In this document: one piece after another, positions 16,898 to 25,369 of the stretch
Layout of the letters: each line of letters opens with the position of its first letter
Numbering within the stretch: position 1 is the first letter of the stretch
Assembly (NCBI GenBank): GCA_965250215.1
Contig: CBDFNN010000004.1
Coordinates: 558,001 to 622,000 of the forward strand
Source of the DNA: CBDFNN01 sp965250215
GTDB taxonomy: Bacteria; Bacteroidota; Rhodothermia; Rhodothermales; DATKEJ01
Length of the DNA: 64,000 nucleotides
Direction of reading: 5' to 3'
The notes under the pieces: generated by a model
Told to the model about the DNA's origin: nothing
The model's input: only the letters and a program-made list of their open reading frames with translations
The model's database searches: none
Made by a program: the position numbers and the translations under genes

Positions 16898-17725
16898 CTA
16901 CTCCATCTCGAAGATCCATCGAACACCCTGCCGAAAAGCCTCCGGTGCTGCCGACATATGACTCTGGCTATCAAGTGTCCGCATCTCTAACTCCCAGGGA
17001 TTACCCTCTGAATTACCCCAGTGCTCCATCCACTTCATCGCTGGATCTCGAAATCTAGCGTCATCGAACTCGCCGCTAGAAACGAAAAGACGAGGCCTTA
17101 CATTCTTGCCACCGTTCGCTGTCTCAGCCAAAAAGAAATCCAAGTTTCGATGCAAAGCGGGGTTGCTCGCGATGTGGCCCCAGAACAAATCGGGACGGGT
17201 CTGCGCCGTGAATAGCACAAACTGACCTCCAAGCGACTGGCCGAAAATCAATCGTCGATTTTCATCAATGCTGTAGTTATTCTCAACCAGAGGTATAATC
17301 TCATCGGACAATAAATCTTGAAAGGCCTCAGCTCCACCCCAATGTGCTCGTTCCGATGATGGGGCGGTGTAGTCTCGACTACGAGTGTTCTCCGAGCCGT
17401 CCGTTCCATATGACAATCCGATGATGATCATCTCCGGTAGCTCCTTCGCGAAACTCAAATAGTGATAGTAGCTTCCCAGTAGTGGGAAGGTGATCCCGCC
17501 ATCGAGTAGATACAAAGCAGGGTAGTCTTTGGCCTCGTCATAATTTGCAGGCAGACGAACAAGGACCTTGTAGCTTTGGTCCAAAGCTTCGGATTCCACT
17601 TGATGAAAGCGAACATCGCCGAGACCATGAAGAGCTTGGTATTCAGATGCCTGCCCCGCGACTGGATTGACCATCTGTGTAGAAAAGAGGAAGGCTAGGA
17701 AGAGGAGAGAAAGAAGGAATTTCAT
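16898..17725 (-). CDS. Exported esterase-D-like alpha/beta hydrolase
   Basis: A 275-aa exported hydrolase of the esterase D/enterochelin-esterase-like family. I start it at the ATG at 17725, which opens a signal peptide (MKFLLSLLFLAFLFS...VAGQ); an in-frame TTG lies six codons upstream. The core has YPALYLLDGG and the nucleophile elbow FGQSLGGQF with Ser164; SSGEFD and the His of DSQSHMSAAPEA are the probable acid and base. It is shorter than the paralogue at 10451 and lacks the TPR tail. Confidence 0.86.
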   Translation of the reverse strand: MKFLLSLLFLAFLFSTQMVNPVAGQASEYQALHGLGDVRFHQVESEALDQSYKVLVRLPANYDEAKDYPALYLLDGGITFPLLGSYYHYLSFAKELPEMIIIGLSYGTDGSENTRSRDYTAPSSERAHWGGAEAFQDLLSDEIIPLVENNYSIDENRRLIFGQSLGGQFVLFTAQTRPDLFWGHIASNPALHRNLDFFLAETANGGKNVRPRLFVSSGEFDDARFRDPAMKWMEHWGNSEGNPWELEMRTLDSQSHMSAAPEAFRQGVRWIFEME

Positions 17726-17850
17726 ATCGACAGGTTTATCCAAACAACAATCTCAGAATTGATTTGTTTGGCTCCAATTCCCTTTCCGTTTTTTAAGACT
17801 TGATTTAATTCCGAGACCCTGACCTAGGTGACACAAAATCAACGCAATAC

Positions 17851-18636
17851 TCATGGGACAGTCCCTCTAACATCGTTCAAGGTCATCACCATCTGTTCTG
17901 CCTCAGTCTCCATCCAATGTCGATACTCCTTCATCGCCTCCTGTCTCAGCTCCTCACTAGCAAAGCCTTCATTCACCATTTTCAAGCCGGCGGATTTTGC
18001 GACCTCTAACCAAATGCCCGTCTTATCTAGAAAATTGTCTTCTCCCCGACGGTACACCTCGTTGGACTCAATCACCTCAACCTTCTCAAACCCAGCATTA
18101 TCGAAATACCTTGCTAGATCATCAGCGATCGAATTGTTACATCCCATACCGCTTCGCCAATCTAAAAACGCTTGATAGAAGTCCTGCATACTTTTCGGAG
18201 CTGGAGGAGTCCACGACAAGGTTTCGTGATTATAGTCTAGGATAGAAATCTGTCCACCGGGCTTCAACCAGGTTCTTATTTTTTGCAAGGCTTCTTCCGG
18301 ATTCGGCAGCCATTGCAGTGCCCTTGCCGACACAATGAGATCGAATTTCTCCCTTGGCTCATAATCAAAGAGCTCTGTTGTTATAAGTTCTAGATTATCC
18401 GGAAAATCAAAGAAAGAATTCCCTTCAGCTATCAATTCACTGTTTCGGTCTATGCCTAGAACGTGGCCAGTCATCCCCACTTTCTCGGCAATGCCTTTTG
18501 TGATTGCACCTGTTCCACAACCCACATCTAGAACTCGGATTCCTTCTTTCAATATTGGAATCAGCGTAGGGAAATCTTTTCCTAAGGATCGATTATTTAG
18601 GACAACCGCTGGACTTTTATGGCTCACCTTTTTCAT
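17851..18636 (-). CDS. Class I SAM-dependent methyltransferase
   Basis: A 261-aa cytosolic methyltransferase. The SAM-binding motif VLDVGCGTGAIT is near residue 36, LGIDRNSELI supplies the acidic residue of motif II, and FDLIVSARALQWLPNPEEAL with LKPGGQISILDY form motifs IV-V. The order resembles UbiE/Tam-like small-molecule methyltransferases. The substrate is unknown. Its 3' end lies 125 bp from the esterase start, and both genes read on the minus strand. Confidence 0.88.
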   Translation of the reverse strand: MKKVSHKSPAVVLNNRSLGKDFPTLIPILKEGIRVLDVGCGTGAITKGIAEKVGMTGHVLGIDRNSELIAEGNSFFDFPDNLELITTELFDYEPREKFDLIVSARALQWLPNPEEALQKIRTWLKPGGQISILDYNHETLSWTPPAPKSMQDFYQAFLDWRSGMGCNNSIADDLARYFDNAGFEKVEVIESNEVYRRGEDNFLDKTGIWLEVAKSAGLKMVNEGFASEELRQEAMKEYRHWMETEAEQMVMTLNDVRGTVP

Positions 18637-18943
18637 TCTCGAAATATATTACAACAGATAGCATATTACCGCTGCTAGTATCATATGGGTGTTGCAATAC
18701 TATATCACAGCTTGATCTTAGGAATAGAGTCGCCTAAAATTCACTCCTCACTCCTCACTCCTCACTCCTCACTTCTCAAGTGATCCGATCTCACCTTCTT
18801 TATCGCCTTACCAATACAGATCGGAAAGCTATCACTAACTGACTGTCAACAAAGAGCACGTCTGACCACTCTCACTCTTCTCTTCGCTGGTCGATTGTCA
18901 CTTAGATAGCCTGCTCCGATTCATTATAAACTCGTGCAAAGAA
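18637..18943. other. Intergenic region before the subtilase module
   Basis: Apart from the heptamer tract at 18742-18776 I see no gene or RNA. The end of the gap is open in the frame of the next gene but lacks an ATG. Confidence 0.4.
18742..18776. repeat. Heptamer microsatellite (CACTCCT)x4-5
   Basis: Four perfect CACTCCT units are followed by one CACTTCT unit, in the gap between divergently read genes. It is another 7-bp-period tract of the kind scattered through the window. Confidence 0.92.
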
Positions 18944-19267
18944 TTGGAGAGCGCCGTCCCAGAAGTGATACATGTGGTCCTGCATAACAAGATCGCGAAT
19001 CAAGTTCATAGCCTCGGAGAACCGAGTCTTGAAAAACAACTGGATCACTTCTCAAATGAGCAGTACTCGGCACTCAAAGATGTATTGAAGACCTACGGAA
19101 TTTATCTCGAAGCACTTCATTTTGATCATCCGGACTCCCTGCTAAGATCACATTTCTTAATCGAAGTGTCCGATCCAGATCAGATTGAATTGATAATCGA
19201 CAAAATCTCCGAATGCGAAGGCGTGGAGGCGGTCTACACCAAAGGCCCAAGCGACTTTCCATTCTAG
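18944..19267 (+). CDS. Stand-alone subtilase-prodomain-like protein
   Basis: A 107-aa acidic protein. The only near-standard starts are a TTG at 18944 and a GTG at 18965. Its second half (HFLIEVSDPDQIELIIDKI...GVEAVYTKGP) aligns with the region just before the catalytic domain of the protease encoded next (FYSVDVEDDKKEVL...VEAAYVKPP). I infer that it is a detached copy of the protease N-terminal propeptide-like domain (inhibitor I9-like fold), able to inhibit or chaperone the protease in trans. It lies 46 bp upstream of the protease gene. Confidence 0.65.
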   Translation: MESAVPEVIHVVLHNKIANQVHSLGEPSLEKQLDHFSNEQYSALKDVLKTYGIYLEALHFDHPDSLLRSHFLIEVSDPDQIELIIDKISECEGVEAVYTKGPSDFPF

Positions 19268-19313
19268 TTTCTCAATACAGCTCATTCGATTCTGCCACAC
19301 AACAATGTGAATT

Positions 19314-21050
19314 ATGGCGAAATCAAGAAAACCCGCTAGAGTCCCTAGGGGCAAAACTAGCAAAGAAAAACCAGACGATTCAATGGCCCTTGGACAGGCC
19401 GAACTCGTCGTCATGGTCAAATCAGGACCGAAGATTCGATCCAATAATCTGGGTCTGAGTTCAGCCTCTGGTGCCGATGTATCATCATTGGACGAGAAGC
19501 TTAAGAAATTTGGCAGCTCTATGACGCCACTATTTGGTCTCGACGAAGACCGGATCAAGGCGAAAATGAGTCTGGCAAATACGGACTCGATTCCGGAAAA
19601 CGAAGATCTATCTTTGTTCTACTCTGTCGATGTGGAGGATGACAAAAAGGAAGTCCTCTGCAAGGAGCTGATTGACGACGATCATGTAGAAGCGGCCTAT
19701 GTAAAACCTCCGATCGCTCTAGCGACGCTAGTCATGGAGCAAGAAGAAGTTGCCGAGGCCATCAACGACATGATGCCGGCATCCACTGATGCCCCGCCTG
19801 CGTCTCCAAATTTCCAGGCGAGTCAAGGATATCTCGGTGCGGCACCTGCCGGTGTAAATGCCTTCCATGCTTGGACTATTCCAGGAGGAAAAGGCGATGG
19901 CGTTAAGGTTATCGATTGCGAATGGGGATGGAACTTTACTCACGAAGATCTCAACCAAGGCCAAATCGGTGTAGTTGTTGGTACGGGTACAACCTCCCTT
20001 AAAGCGCACAATCATGGCACCGCTGTCATGGGCGAAATTAGCGGTGATGTCAATGGATTTGGTATCACGGGCATTTCTCCAAATGTGACTTTCGGTGCAG
20101 CTTCTTTTGTCAGCAAGCCTTCAGCACAGACGATTCGACAGGCAGCGGACAAATTGAGTAAGGGAGACATTCTTTTGCTAGAGATCCACCGGGGCGGACC
20201 GAACTATCCCGGAGGAAATACGCAGATGGGATTTATTGCTGTGGAGTGGTGGCCAGACGATTTTGCGGCCATTCGATATGCAGTGAACAAGGGAATCATC
20301 GTGGTTGAGGCCGCCGGCAATGGTAGCCAAAACTTCGACACCGCGGTCTACAACACGAAGCCTAGTGGCTTTCCATCTGGTTGGAAAAATCCGCTAAACC
20401 CAGCGAACCCGAGTTCGGGTGCCGTTGTGGTTGGAGCTGGAGCACCGCCTCCTGGTACACATGGCAATAATCATGGAGCGGACCGGTCTCGGCTCGGTTT
20501 TTCAAACTATGGCGCGAGACTCGATTGCCAAGGTTGGGGAAGAGAAGTCACCTCTACCGGTTATGGGAATCTCCAAGGTGGAGCTAGTCGCAATACTTGG
20601 TACACAGACAGCTTCAGCGGAACGTCGAGCGCATCGCCGATCGTCGTAGGAGCTCTCGCCTGTGTTCAAGGCATTCTGAAAAAGCAAGGATCACCGCTGC
20701 TAACCTCATGGCAGGCGATCAGCTTGGTCCGAACTACGGGAAGTCCGCAGCAGAGCACACCGGGTCGACCCGCATCTCAACGGATCGGAAGACGGCCAAA
20801 CTTGACGCAGATGATTCCGGCCGTGGCCAACAAATGGATTACGAACAAGGCGGTTAAGCGAACCCATGTCAAACGCTATTCCAAAGCGGCTTGGGCCATT
20901 GTGGGTAGCTCGGGCTGGATTCGAATCAAGCCAAGTACTCCCGATGCCGTGACGAACATGCTCGTGGCTTTGAACGAGGCTCTGGCAAACAATCGAAAGG
21001 TCGACATCAAGGTCGCCAATGGACAGATAGAGCAGGTCACCCTGCGATAG
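19314..21050 (+). CDS. Subtilisin-like (S8) serine protease without signal peptide
   Basis: A 578-aa protease. Residues 1-25 are basic and disordered; about 28-145 form a propeptide-like domain; the S8 catalytic domain spans about 165-500 with the full triad Asp201 (VIDCEWGW), His234 (HNHGTAVMG) and Ser438 (SGTSSASP), plus AAGNG for the oxyanion Asn. The C-terminal 75 residues (KAVKRTHVKRYSKAAW...IEQVTLR) form a separate small domain. No signal peptide is visible, so it may act in the cytosol or leave by another route. Flanking genes encode stand-alone relatives of both its N-terminal (18944) and C-terminal (21091) domains, which marks this as a module. Confidence 0.9.
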   Translation: MAKSRKPARVPRGKTSKEKPDDSMALGQAELVVMVKSGPKIRSNNLGLSSASGADVSSLDEKLKKFGSSMTPLFGLDEDRIKAKMSLANTDSIPENEDLSLFYSVDVEDDKKEVLCKELIDDDHVEAAYVKPPIALATLVMEQEEVAEAINDMMPASTDAPPASPNFQASQGYLGAAPAGVNAFHAWTIPGGKGDGVKVIDCEWGWNFTHEDLNQGQIGVVVGTGTTSLKAHNHGTAVMGEISGDVNGFGITGISPNVTFGAASFVSKPSAQTIRQAADKLSKGDILLLEIHRGGPNYPGGNTQMGFIAVEWWPDDFAAIRYAVNKGIIVVEAAGNGSQNFDTAVYNTKPSGFPSGWKNPLNPANPSSGAVVVGAGAPPPGTHGNNHGADRSRLGFSNYGARLDCQGWGREVTSTGYGNLQGGASRNTWYTDSFSGTSSASPIVVGALACVQGILKKQGSPLLTSWQAISLVRTTGSPQQSTPGRPASQRIGRRPNLTQMIPAVANKWITNKAVKRTHVKRYSKAAWAIVGSSGWIRIKPSTPDAVTNMLVALNEALANNRKVDIKVANGQIEQVTLR

Positions 21051-21090
21051 TTCTGTCATCAATCTTTAATCAACACAAAACAACAATATC

Positions 21091-21312
21091 ATGTGGCATA
21101 ACAATAAAAATGTAACACACGCACACAGCAAAAGTGGATCGCAACAAGCATGGGTAGTCCTAGCCGGAATGGCTGGATGGAAACGAGTCAAGACGGGCGC
21201 TACAGACGGTGTGTCTAACATCTACTTCACGCTTTGCCAAGCGAGAGCGAATGGACGAAAAGTCGATGTTTTCATCAACGCCGGCAAGATTGAGCAAGTC
21301 ACTCTGAAGTAG
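21091..21312 (+). CDS. Stand-alone copy of the protease C-terminal domain
   Basis: A 73-aa protein that aligns along its length with the last 75 residues of the adjacent protease: VTHAHSKSGSQQAWVVL...GWKRVKTGATDGVSN and KVDVFINAGKIEQVTLK versus THVKRYSKAAWAIV...GWIRIKPSTPDAVTN and KVDIKVANGQIEQVTLR. The ATG at 21091 is 41 bp after the protease stop. The shared module probably binds a partner or a tag; a free copy could compete for that partner. I know no named family for it. Confidence 0.8.
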   Translation: MWHNNKNVTHAHSKSGSQQAWVVLAGMAGWKRVKTGATDGVSNIYFTLCQARANGRKVDVFINAGKIEQVTLK

Positions 21313-21395
21313 AGGTCTCATTAATGGATGGAGAATCGGCGATTGGATCGCTTTGACAGCTTTTCCTTCGCCCTCTCCTTAACACGAAAAATATT

Positions 21396-21806
21396 ATGAC
21401 ACCTACAATCGACATAAAAATATCGATCAGTGATGAGCGCGGTGGAAATAGCGTGAGAGTCGAGTCGTCAGAAGAGGATAGCAATGATTTCTCTAAAGAC
21501 GTACCAGCTATCGCAGCCTCTTATCCATCTGCTTCAGCCGAGCTCGATGTTCCGGAAGACGGAGCGCTCGATGCTCCTACAATGTCTATTCCTGAGAATG
21601 GAATCGACGAAGACCAGGGATTTCTAGAACCACCCGACGACGATGCCCAAGTAGGCACGCAGTCGACGGACGAGTATGGCACTCCTGATCATGAAGAGGA
21701 AGAATCGACCGACGTTCTGAATGGGATAGAACACCTATTCAGCCCGCCTCAGATCGAGGATGAAAACTCGGAAACGATAAATCCGCCTGTTCTGGAGGAC
21801 GAGTAG
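21396..21806 (+). CDS. Acidic, disordered small protein of the protease module
   Basis: A 136-aa protein with a short beta-like start (TPTIDIKISISDE) followed by Asp/Glu/Pro/Ser-rich low-complexity sequence and no Cys. It resembles substrates, linkers or inhibitors more than enzymes. It is in line with the three preceding genes (83 bp gap). Possible roles are a substrate, an inhibitor, or an adaptor of the protease; all are inference. Confidence 0.6.
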   Translation: MTPTIDIKISISDERGGNSVRVESSEEDSNDFSKDVPAIAASYPSASAELDVPEDGALDAPTMSIPENGIDEDQGFLEPPDDDAQVGTQSTDEYGTPDHEEEESTDVLNGIEHLFSPPQIEDENSETINPPVLEDE

Positions 21807-21823
21807 TCTCAAATAGTGGTCGT

Positions 21824-21857
21824 GTCCCGTGATGGTCGTAAAAGTCCATAGCGGGAC
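21824..21857 (+). terminator. Possible terminator hairpin
   Basis: GTCCCG at 21824-21829 pairs with CGGGAC at 21852-21857, with further partial pairing outside and an ATTATTATT run after it. It fits the end of the protease module but the loop is long. Confidence 0.35.
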
Positions 21858-21953
21858 CGGTCATTATTATTGAGGTCGAACATCAGAGCATCAGAAAGTG
21901 AAGACATGCTTGACTGGATACCTATTTGCCTAATATCTGACCCCTGATTCCTG

Positions 21954-23087
21954 TTACTGGCACTCTCCCTCCAGACTAGCAACCCATTCTCTCAAAAGAG
22001 CAACACCCTCATCATGTGAGGTAGACCGACCCAACTCTGGCATCATGTCTGCCGGATCTGTCGAGGTCAATCTGTACATCATGATCGATTTGTCCGGCTC
22101 GCCAGGCACAATATCATAAAGGCGACCTCCCGTCCCACTTCCTGCTGCGATTGGCAACTTGCACTTCCCGAGATGGACCCCCATTTCCGTTTCCGGCTCA
22201 AAATGAAGCCCAGAGGTATCTGCAGAGCCACCTTCCTTGTGGCAATGCGAACAGTTTATATCGAGATAGGCCCGGGCTCGGTCTTTTAATGACTCAGAGT
22301 GATTATTCCAGACCGCCGATCTCGGTCGCTCACTTTCTTCTACCAATCCATTCAAATAACCCAAGGACTCCCATTTGTCCAGCTGATTAGAAAGGCCTTC
22401 GGCGAAGTTGTAGTCGCGATTCAGATGCCTAGCCTTCGGCCCGATAGGCTTAATAGCTCTCGTGGTTGCATCCGTGGCATGGCAACCCGCACATTGATTT
22501 GAGTTGGGGATGATGTATGGAAAGCTTTCTGTCTGGCCTGAATGATCCACGAGCTCTAAAGCTACGATGTCGCCTGTGCGTTTCAATACCGCCTCGGATT
22601 CGTCCTTATTCCAGACATAGGGGAGGGCTATCCAAGCAGAATCTCGACGAACTAAAAGACGAGTTTCGATCAATCGGTTTGATGCCAACTCTAGCCCACT
22701 TCGTGTCGAATCGTCTGAGCTGCTTAGCTCTTTGAGGACTTGATCGGCATTTCCACTCTTGTAATAGAAGGTTTTTGAAATGATCGTACCGGGTGGAAAG
22801 TCAAAGCTCTCGCTGCTATGATAGGCTGCGCTCAATGAGTCCGGTATCCATATCGTTCTGAATTTCTTGGCATAATCAGAAAAGAGCGGAGTATTGAGAT
22901 CGTAAGGGACAACTCCATCATTGGGAATCAAGGCGCCATCTTCCACTCGAAGAATATTCCATTCACTTAACAAAGATGGATTTTTCGATTCATGAAAATA
23001 TGGGTTATTGGCGTCCTGGAATTCTTGCTCAGCGCAAGAGTTGAGAAAGAGTAGAGCGAGAACAAAAGTTGAAAAAAGGATTCGCAT
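21954..23087 (-). CDS. Diheme c-type cytochrome lipoprotein (SO2930/HNE_0200-like)
   Basis: A 377-aa envelope protein. The signal ends in lipobox FLNSC (Cys18). Two haem-binding motifs are present, CAGCH (Cys199-His203) and CSHCH (Cys279-His283), spaced as in the family of conserved proteins named after Shewanella SO2930 and HNE_0200. The gene directly abuts the end of the beta-helix gene, with no gap. The pairing of a beta-helix protein with a diheme protein is a known conserved pair of unknown function. A redox role at the outer surface or periplasm is likely. Confidence 0.85.
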   Translation of the reverse strand: MRILFSTFVLALLFLNSCAEQEFQDANNPYFHESKNPSLLSEWNILRVEDGALIPNDGVVPYDLNTPLFSDYAKKFRTIWIPDSLSAAYHSSESFDFPPGTIISKTFYYKSGNADQVLKELSSSDDSTRSGLELASNRLIETRLLVRRDSAWIALPYVWNKDESEAVLKRTGDIVALELVDHSGQTESFPYIIPNSNQCAGCHATDATTRAIKPIGPKARHLNRDYNFAEGLSNQLDKWESLGYLNGLVEESERPRSAVWNNHSESLKDRARAYLDINCSHCHKEGGSADTSGLHFEPETEMGVHLGKCKLPIAAGSGTGGRLYDIVPGEPDKSIMMYRLTSTDPADMMPELGRSTSHDEGVALLREWVASLEGECQ

Positions 23088-24323
23088 CTAAGGACTTACT
23101 TCGATTGACACTGGAGGCAATTTCGGAAGCTCGCAATGATATTCCGAGGCCGGATGGACAGATGGGCTGGCGTTATTGTTAGGGCCATCAACGTTTAGAA
23201 TCTCGAGATCTCCATTGTCGATACAGATGCGTAACTCATTTGGCATTTTACCATCAACCATTTTTTCTGTGTCGATGAATCCATCCCATAGTACATGCGG
23301 GAAACTCCCGGTGAGTCCAAACTTCAAAAGTTTGAGGGCTTTGAGTTCCAAACCGTCTGGTGAGTTTCCGCCTCCCGATAACTGGTTGTCGTAAATGTAT
23401 ATCGACTCGGGGTAAGGATCATAGCTATCTGCCGACTTGTCGTCCGAGTAGTTGGTTGAGTAGACACTCGATATTATGATATTCGAAGTCTGGTTATCTC
23501 GAATTTCATTACCGAATATTTCGACCTGATCATTGGAGTTAATAACAATACCTGACCCAGCTGGTACGCTCGCGACAGCGGTGCCTTCATGTCCAAAATT
23601 GTCCGTGTTGTTTTCGAAAACTTGATTATTAAATACCCGAGTTCGTCTTCCATCTTGGGGAAGCGAAGGCATATTGAATACCAAAATACCACCGGTATTA
23701 TTTGTGGCGACGTTTTCATATACATCTGCATCGATCGTGTTTTCTATCTCCAGACCGGCCACATTGTATTCCACTCTATTCCTTCGGACAATCACATTGC
23801 TCGATTGTCCGACATAGAGTCCTGCATCTGATGCCCCGATCGCAACGTTGTCTTCTAGGAGGACGTTTGTCGTTTGTACGGGATAGATCCCGTAGGCTCC
23901 ATTTGATGTTTTCGGTCCGTCCGTCCATTCCGTGCGGACTCCACGGATCACGATATTATTTCCTTTGGTGACTTTGAGGGCGTCGCCTTTGCTATCTTCG
24001 ATCGCAAGATTTTCGATCGTAAAATTGCTCGCAGTTACAAGCAGCCCTTCGGCCCCTGCGACTTGATTCTTGAAGCTAAGTGTAGATTTCTCCATGCCAG
24101 CGCCACGAATAGTGACTCCGTCTATCGCAAGGCTCAGGGATCGGTCGAAGGAAAAGAACCCTTCGGGGATCTCAATGACGTCGCCCGATTTCGCATCTAG
24201 TAGTTGGGTTTGAAGAATTTCCTGAAAGTCTTCATCAGCTACGATATCGCCAGAGTCTTTGGAAACGCAGCTTGTCAAAAAGATTGCTGCTGCGAGAAAA
24301 ACGGGTGCCGACCTGAATACCAT
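23088..24323 (-). CDS. Parallel beta-helix repeat lipoprotein (SO2929-like)
   Basis: A 411-aa exported lipoprotein, lipobox FLTSC (Cys19). Most of the protein is a right-handed beta-helix: a ladder of short repeats such as FTIENLAIEDSKG, NNIVIRGVRTEW, TNVLLEDNVAIG, SNVIVRRNRVEYN and DVYENVATNNTGG, as in pectate-lyase-like and NosD-like proteins. The upstream member of the two-gene unit with the diheme cytochrome. The family usually lacks proven lyase activity; it may bind carbohydrate or a redox partner. Confidence 0.87.
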   Translation of the reverse strand: MVFRSAPVFLAAAIFLTSCVSKDSGDIVADEDFQEILQTQLLDAKSGDVIEIPEGFFSFDRSLSLAIDGVTIRGAGMEKSTLSFKNQVAGAEGLLVTASNFTIENLAIEDSKGDALKVTKGNNIVIRGVRTEWTDGPKTSNGAYGIYPVQTTNVLLEDNVAIGASDAGLYVGQSSNVIVRRNRVEYNVAGLEIENTIDADVYENVATNNTGGILVFNMPSLPQDGRRTRVFNNQVFENNTDNFGHEGTAVASVPAGSGIVINSNDQVEIFGNEIRDNQTSNIIISSVYSTNYSDDKSADSYDPYPESIYIYDNQLSGGGNSPDGLELKALKLLKFGLTGSFPHVLWDGFIDTEKMVDGKMPNELRICIDNGDLEILNVDGPNNNASPSVHPASEYHCELPKLPPVSIEVSP

Positions 24324-24345
24324 GTTAGTGCTTCGAATTAATGTT

Positions 24346-24387
24346 CTGGATACTGGATACTGGATACTGGATGCTAGATGCTAGATA
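24346..24387. repeat. Heptamer microsatellite, six CTGGATA-type units
   Basis: Exactly six 7-bp units: three CTGGATA, one CTGGATG, one CTAGATG and one CTAGATA. It starts 22 bp upstream of the beta-helix gene start, so it lies in that gene's leader or promoter. Confidence 0.9.
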
Positions 24388-24457
24388 GTGGAATCTCCGG
24401 ACAATCGGACTATCTGAAATTCGGTTCATCGGACTTTCGGATTATCGGACTATCTCT
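24384..24457. repeat. TCGGACTATC-type repeat words at a gene 3' end
   Basis: Several GGACAATCGGACTATC, TTCGGTTCATCGGAC and TTCGGATTATCGGAC words run into and include the stop codon (24450-24452) of the metallo-beta-lactamase-like gene. Confidence 0.7.
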
Positions 24458-25349
24458 TTGCCTCCTCGTACTTCCTTTCAAAATCCATGCGAAGCCGAGC
24501 CATGACCTCTTGAAATACCTGTCGATTCACATAAGGCTCTTCCTCACCCTCAATGTCTTTTTTTCTCGCATCCATCAGATCAAAATAGAAGGGATGATTG
24601 GCGAGGGGAATGTCGACGTACCAAGACCGTGTACTTTCAAAAGTGTATCGATAATCTTCTACAATGCCTTCATATTGTTCGGGGACTAGGCTGTTGCCGG
24701 CCACGGATACGCTACAGAAGAATAGGACATCTCTCACGTCCTGTTTTTGTCCAACTGTGGTTGTCCAAGTGGTGCAACCTCTGCTGTGGCCCGGAGTGAG
24801 ATTGGCCTTCAGGACCATGCTACCTAGATTCAATTCGAAACCGTCCTTGATTTCCTGGTCGACCTTTACAGGAGGCGAGCTCATGTTGATGTCATTCTCC
24901 GATCCCAGATAGAAGCCGCCTTCTAATGCCGAGACATCTCCTTCGTGCGCCAGCAAGCGTGCACCACTCGCTTTTTTCAAATGGGCGAGTCCACCAGAAT
25001 GATCGAAATGCGCGTGCGAATTGAGCAGGTACTTGACGTCTTTAACGTCGAAGCCAAGCGTCGAAATGTTTTTGATAATTTGAGGAGCGAACTGCGGCAT
25101 CCCACCATCGAGTAGCGCATGGCCTTCGTCGCTGGTAATCAAGTAAACCCCAATTCCCTTCGAACCGACAAAGTAGATGTTGTCAATAATTTGGAAAGGA
25201 TCCACTACCTCCACCCAGGACGGTTGGGATTGACTCCATTGCATCCAGGGCTTTTCGATAACGCTATCCGCTCTTTGGGATTGGGATTGGCAATTGCTCA
25301 CTAGTGTGAGTATCAGAATTAGAGGGCTTATCGATCTATAGGAGGGCAT
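24450..25349 (-). CDS. Subclass B3 metallo-beta-lactamase-like hydrolase
   Basis: A 299-aa exported metallo-hydrolase. I start it at the ATG at 25349; the frame opens one TTG codon earlier. The signal may end in a lipobox (LVSNC), so it could be a lipoprotein. All zinc ligands of B3 enzymes are present: His112-x-His114-x-Asp116-His117 (HAHFDH), His188 (TPGHSRGCTTWT) and His252 (NHPFYFD). The GCTTWT and HP signatures are typical of B3 (L1/GOB-like) enzymes, in contrast to B1/B2 or glyoxalase II. It may hydrolyse beta-lactams including carbapenems, but many environmental B3-like proteins have untested substrates. It has no mobile element nearby. Confidence 0.87.
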   Translation of the reverse strand: MPSYRSISPLILILTLVSNCQSQSQRADSVIEKPWMQWSQSQPSWVEVVDPFQIIDNIYFVGSKGIGVYLITSDEGHALLDGGMPQFAPQIIKNISTLGFDVKDVKYLLNSHAHFDHSGGLAHLKKASGARLLAHEGDVSALEGGFYLGSENDINMSSPPVKVDQEIKDGFELNLGSMVLKANLTPGHSRGCTTWTTTVGQKQDVRDVLFFCSVSVAGNSLVPEQYEGIVEDYRYTFESTRSWYVDIPLANHPFYFDLMDARKKDIEGEEEPYVNRQVFQEVMARLRMDFERKYEEAKR

Positions 25350-25369
25350 CAAGGGTTGCGGATAGCAGT

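Noticed and set aside
16816..17058. 80-codon plus-strand frame overlapping the esterase gene
   Set aside because: It is antisense to the well-supported alpha/beta hydrolase and has no independent support.
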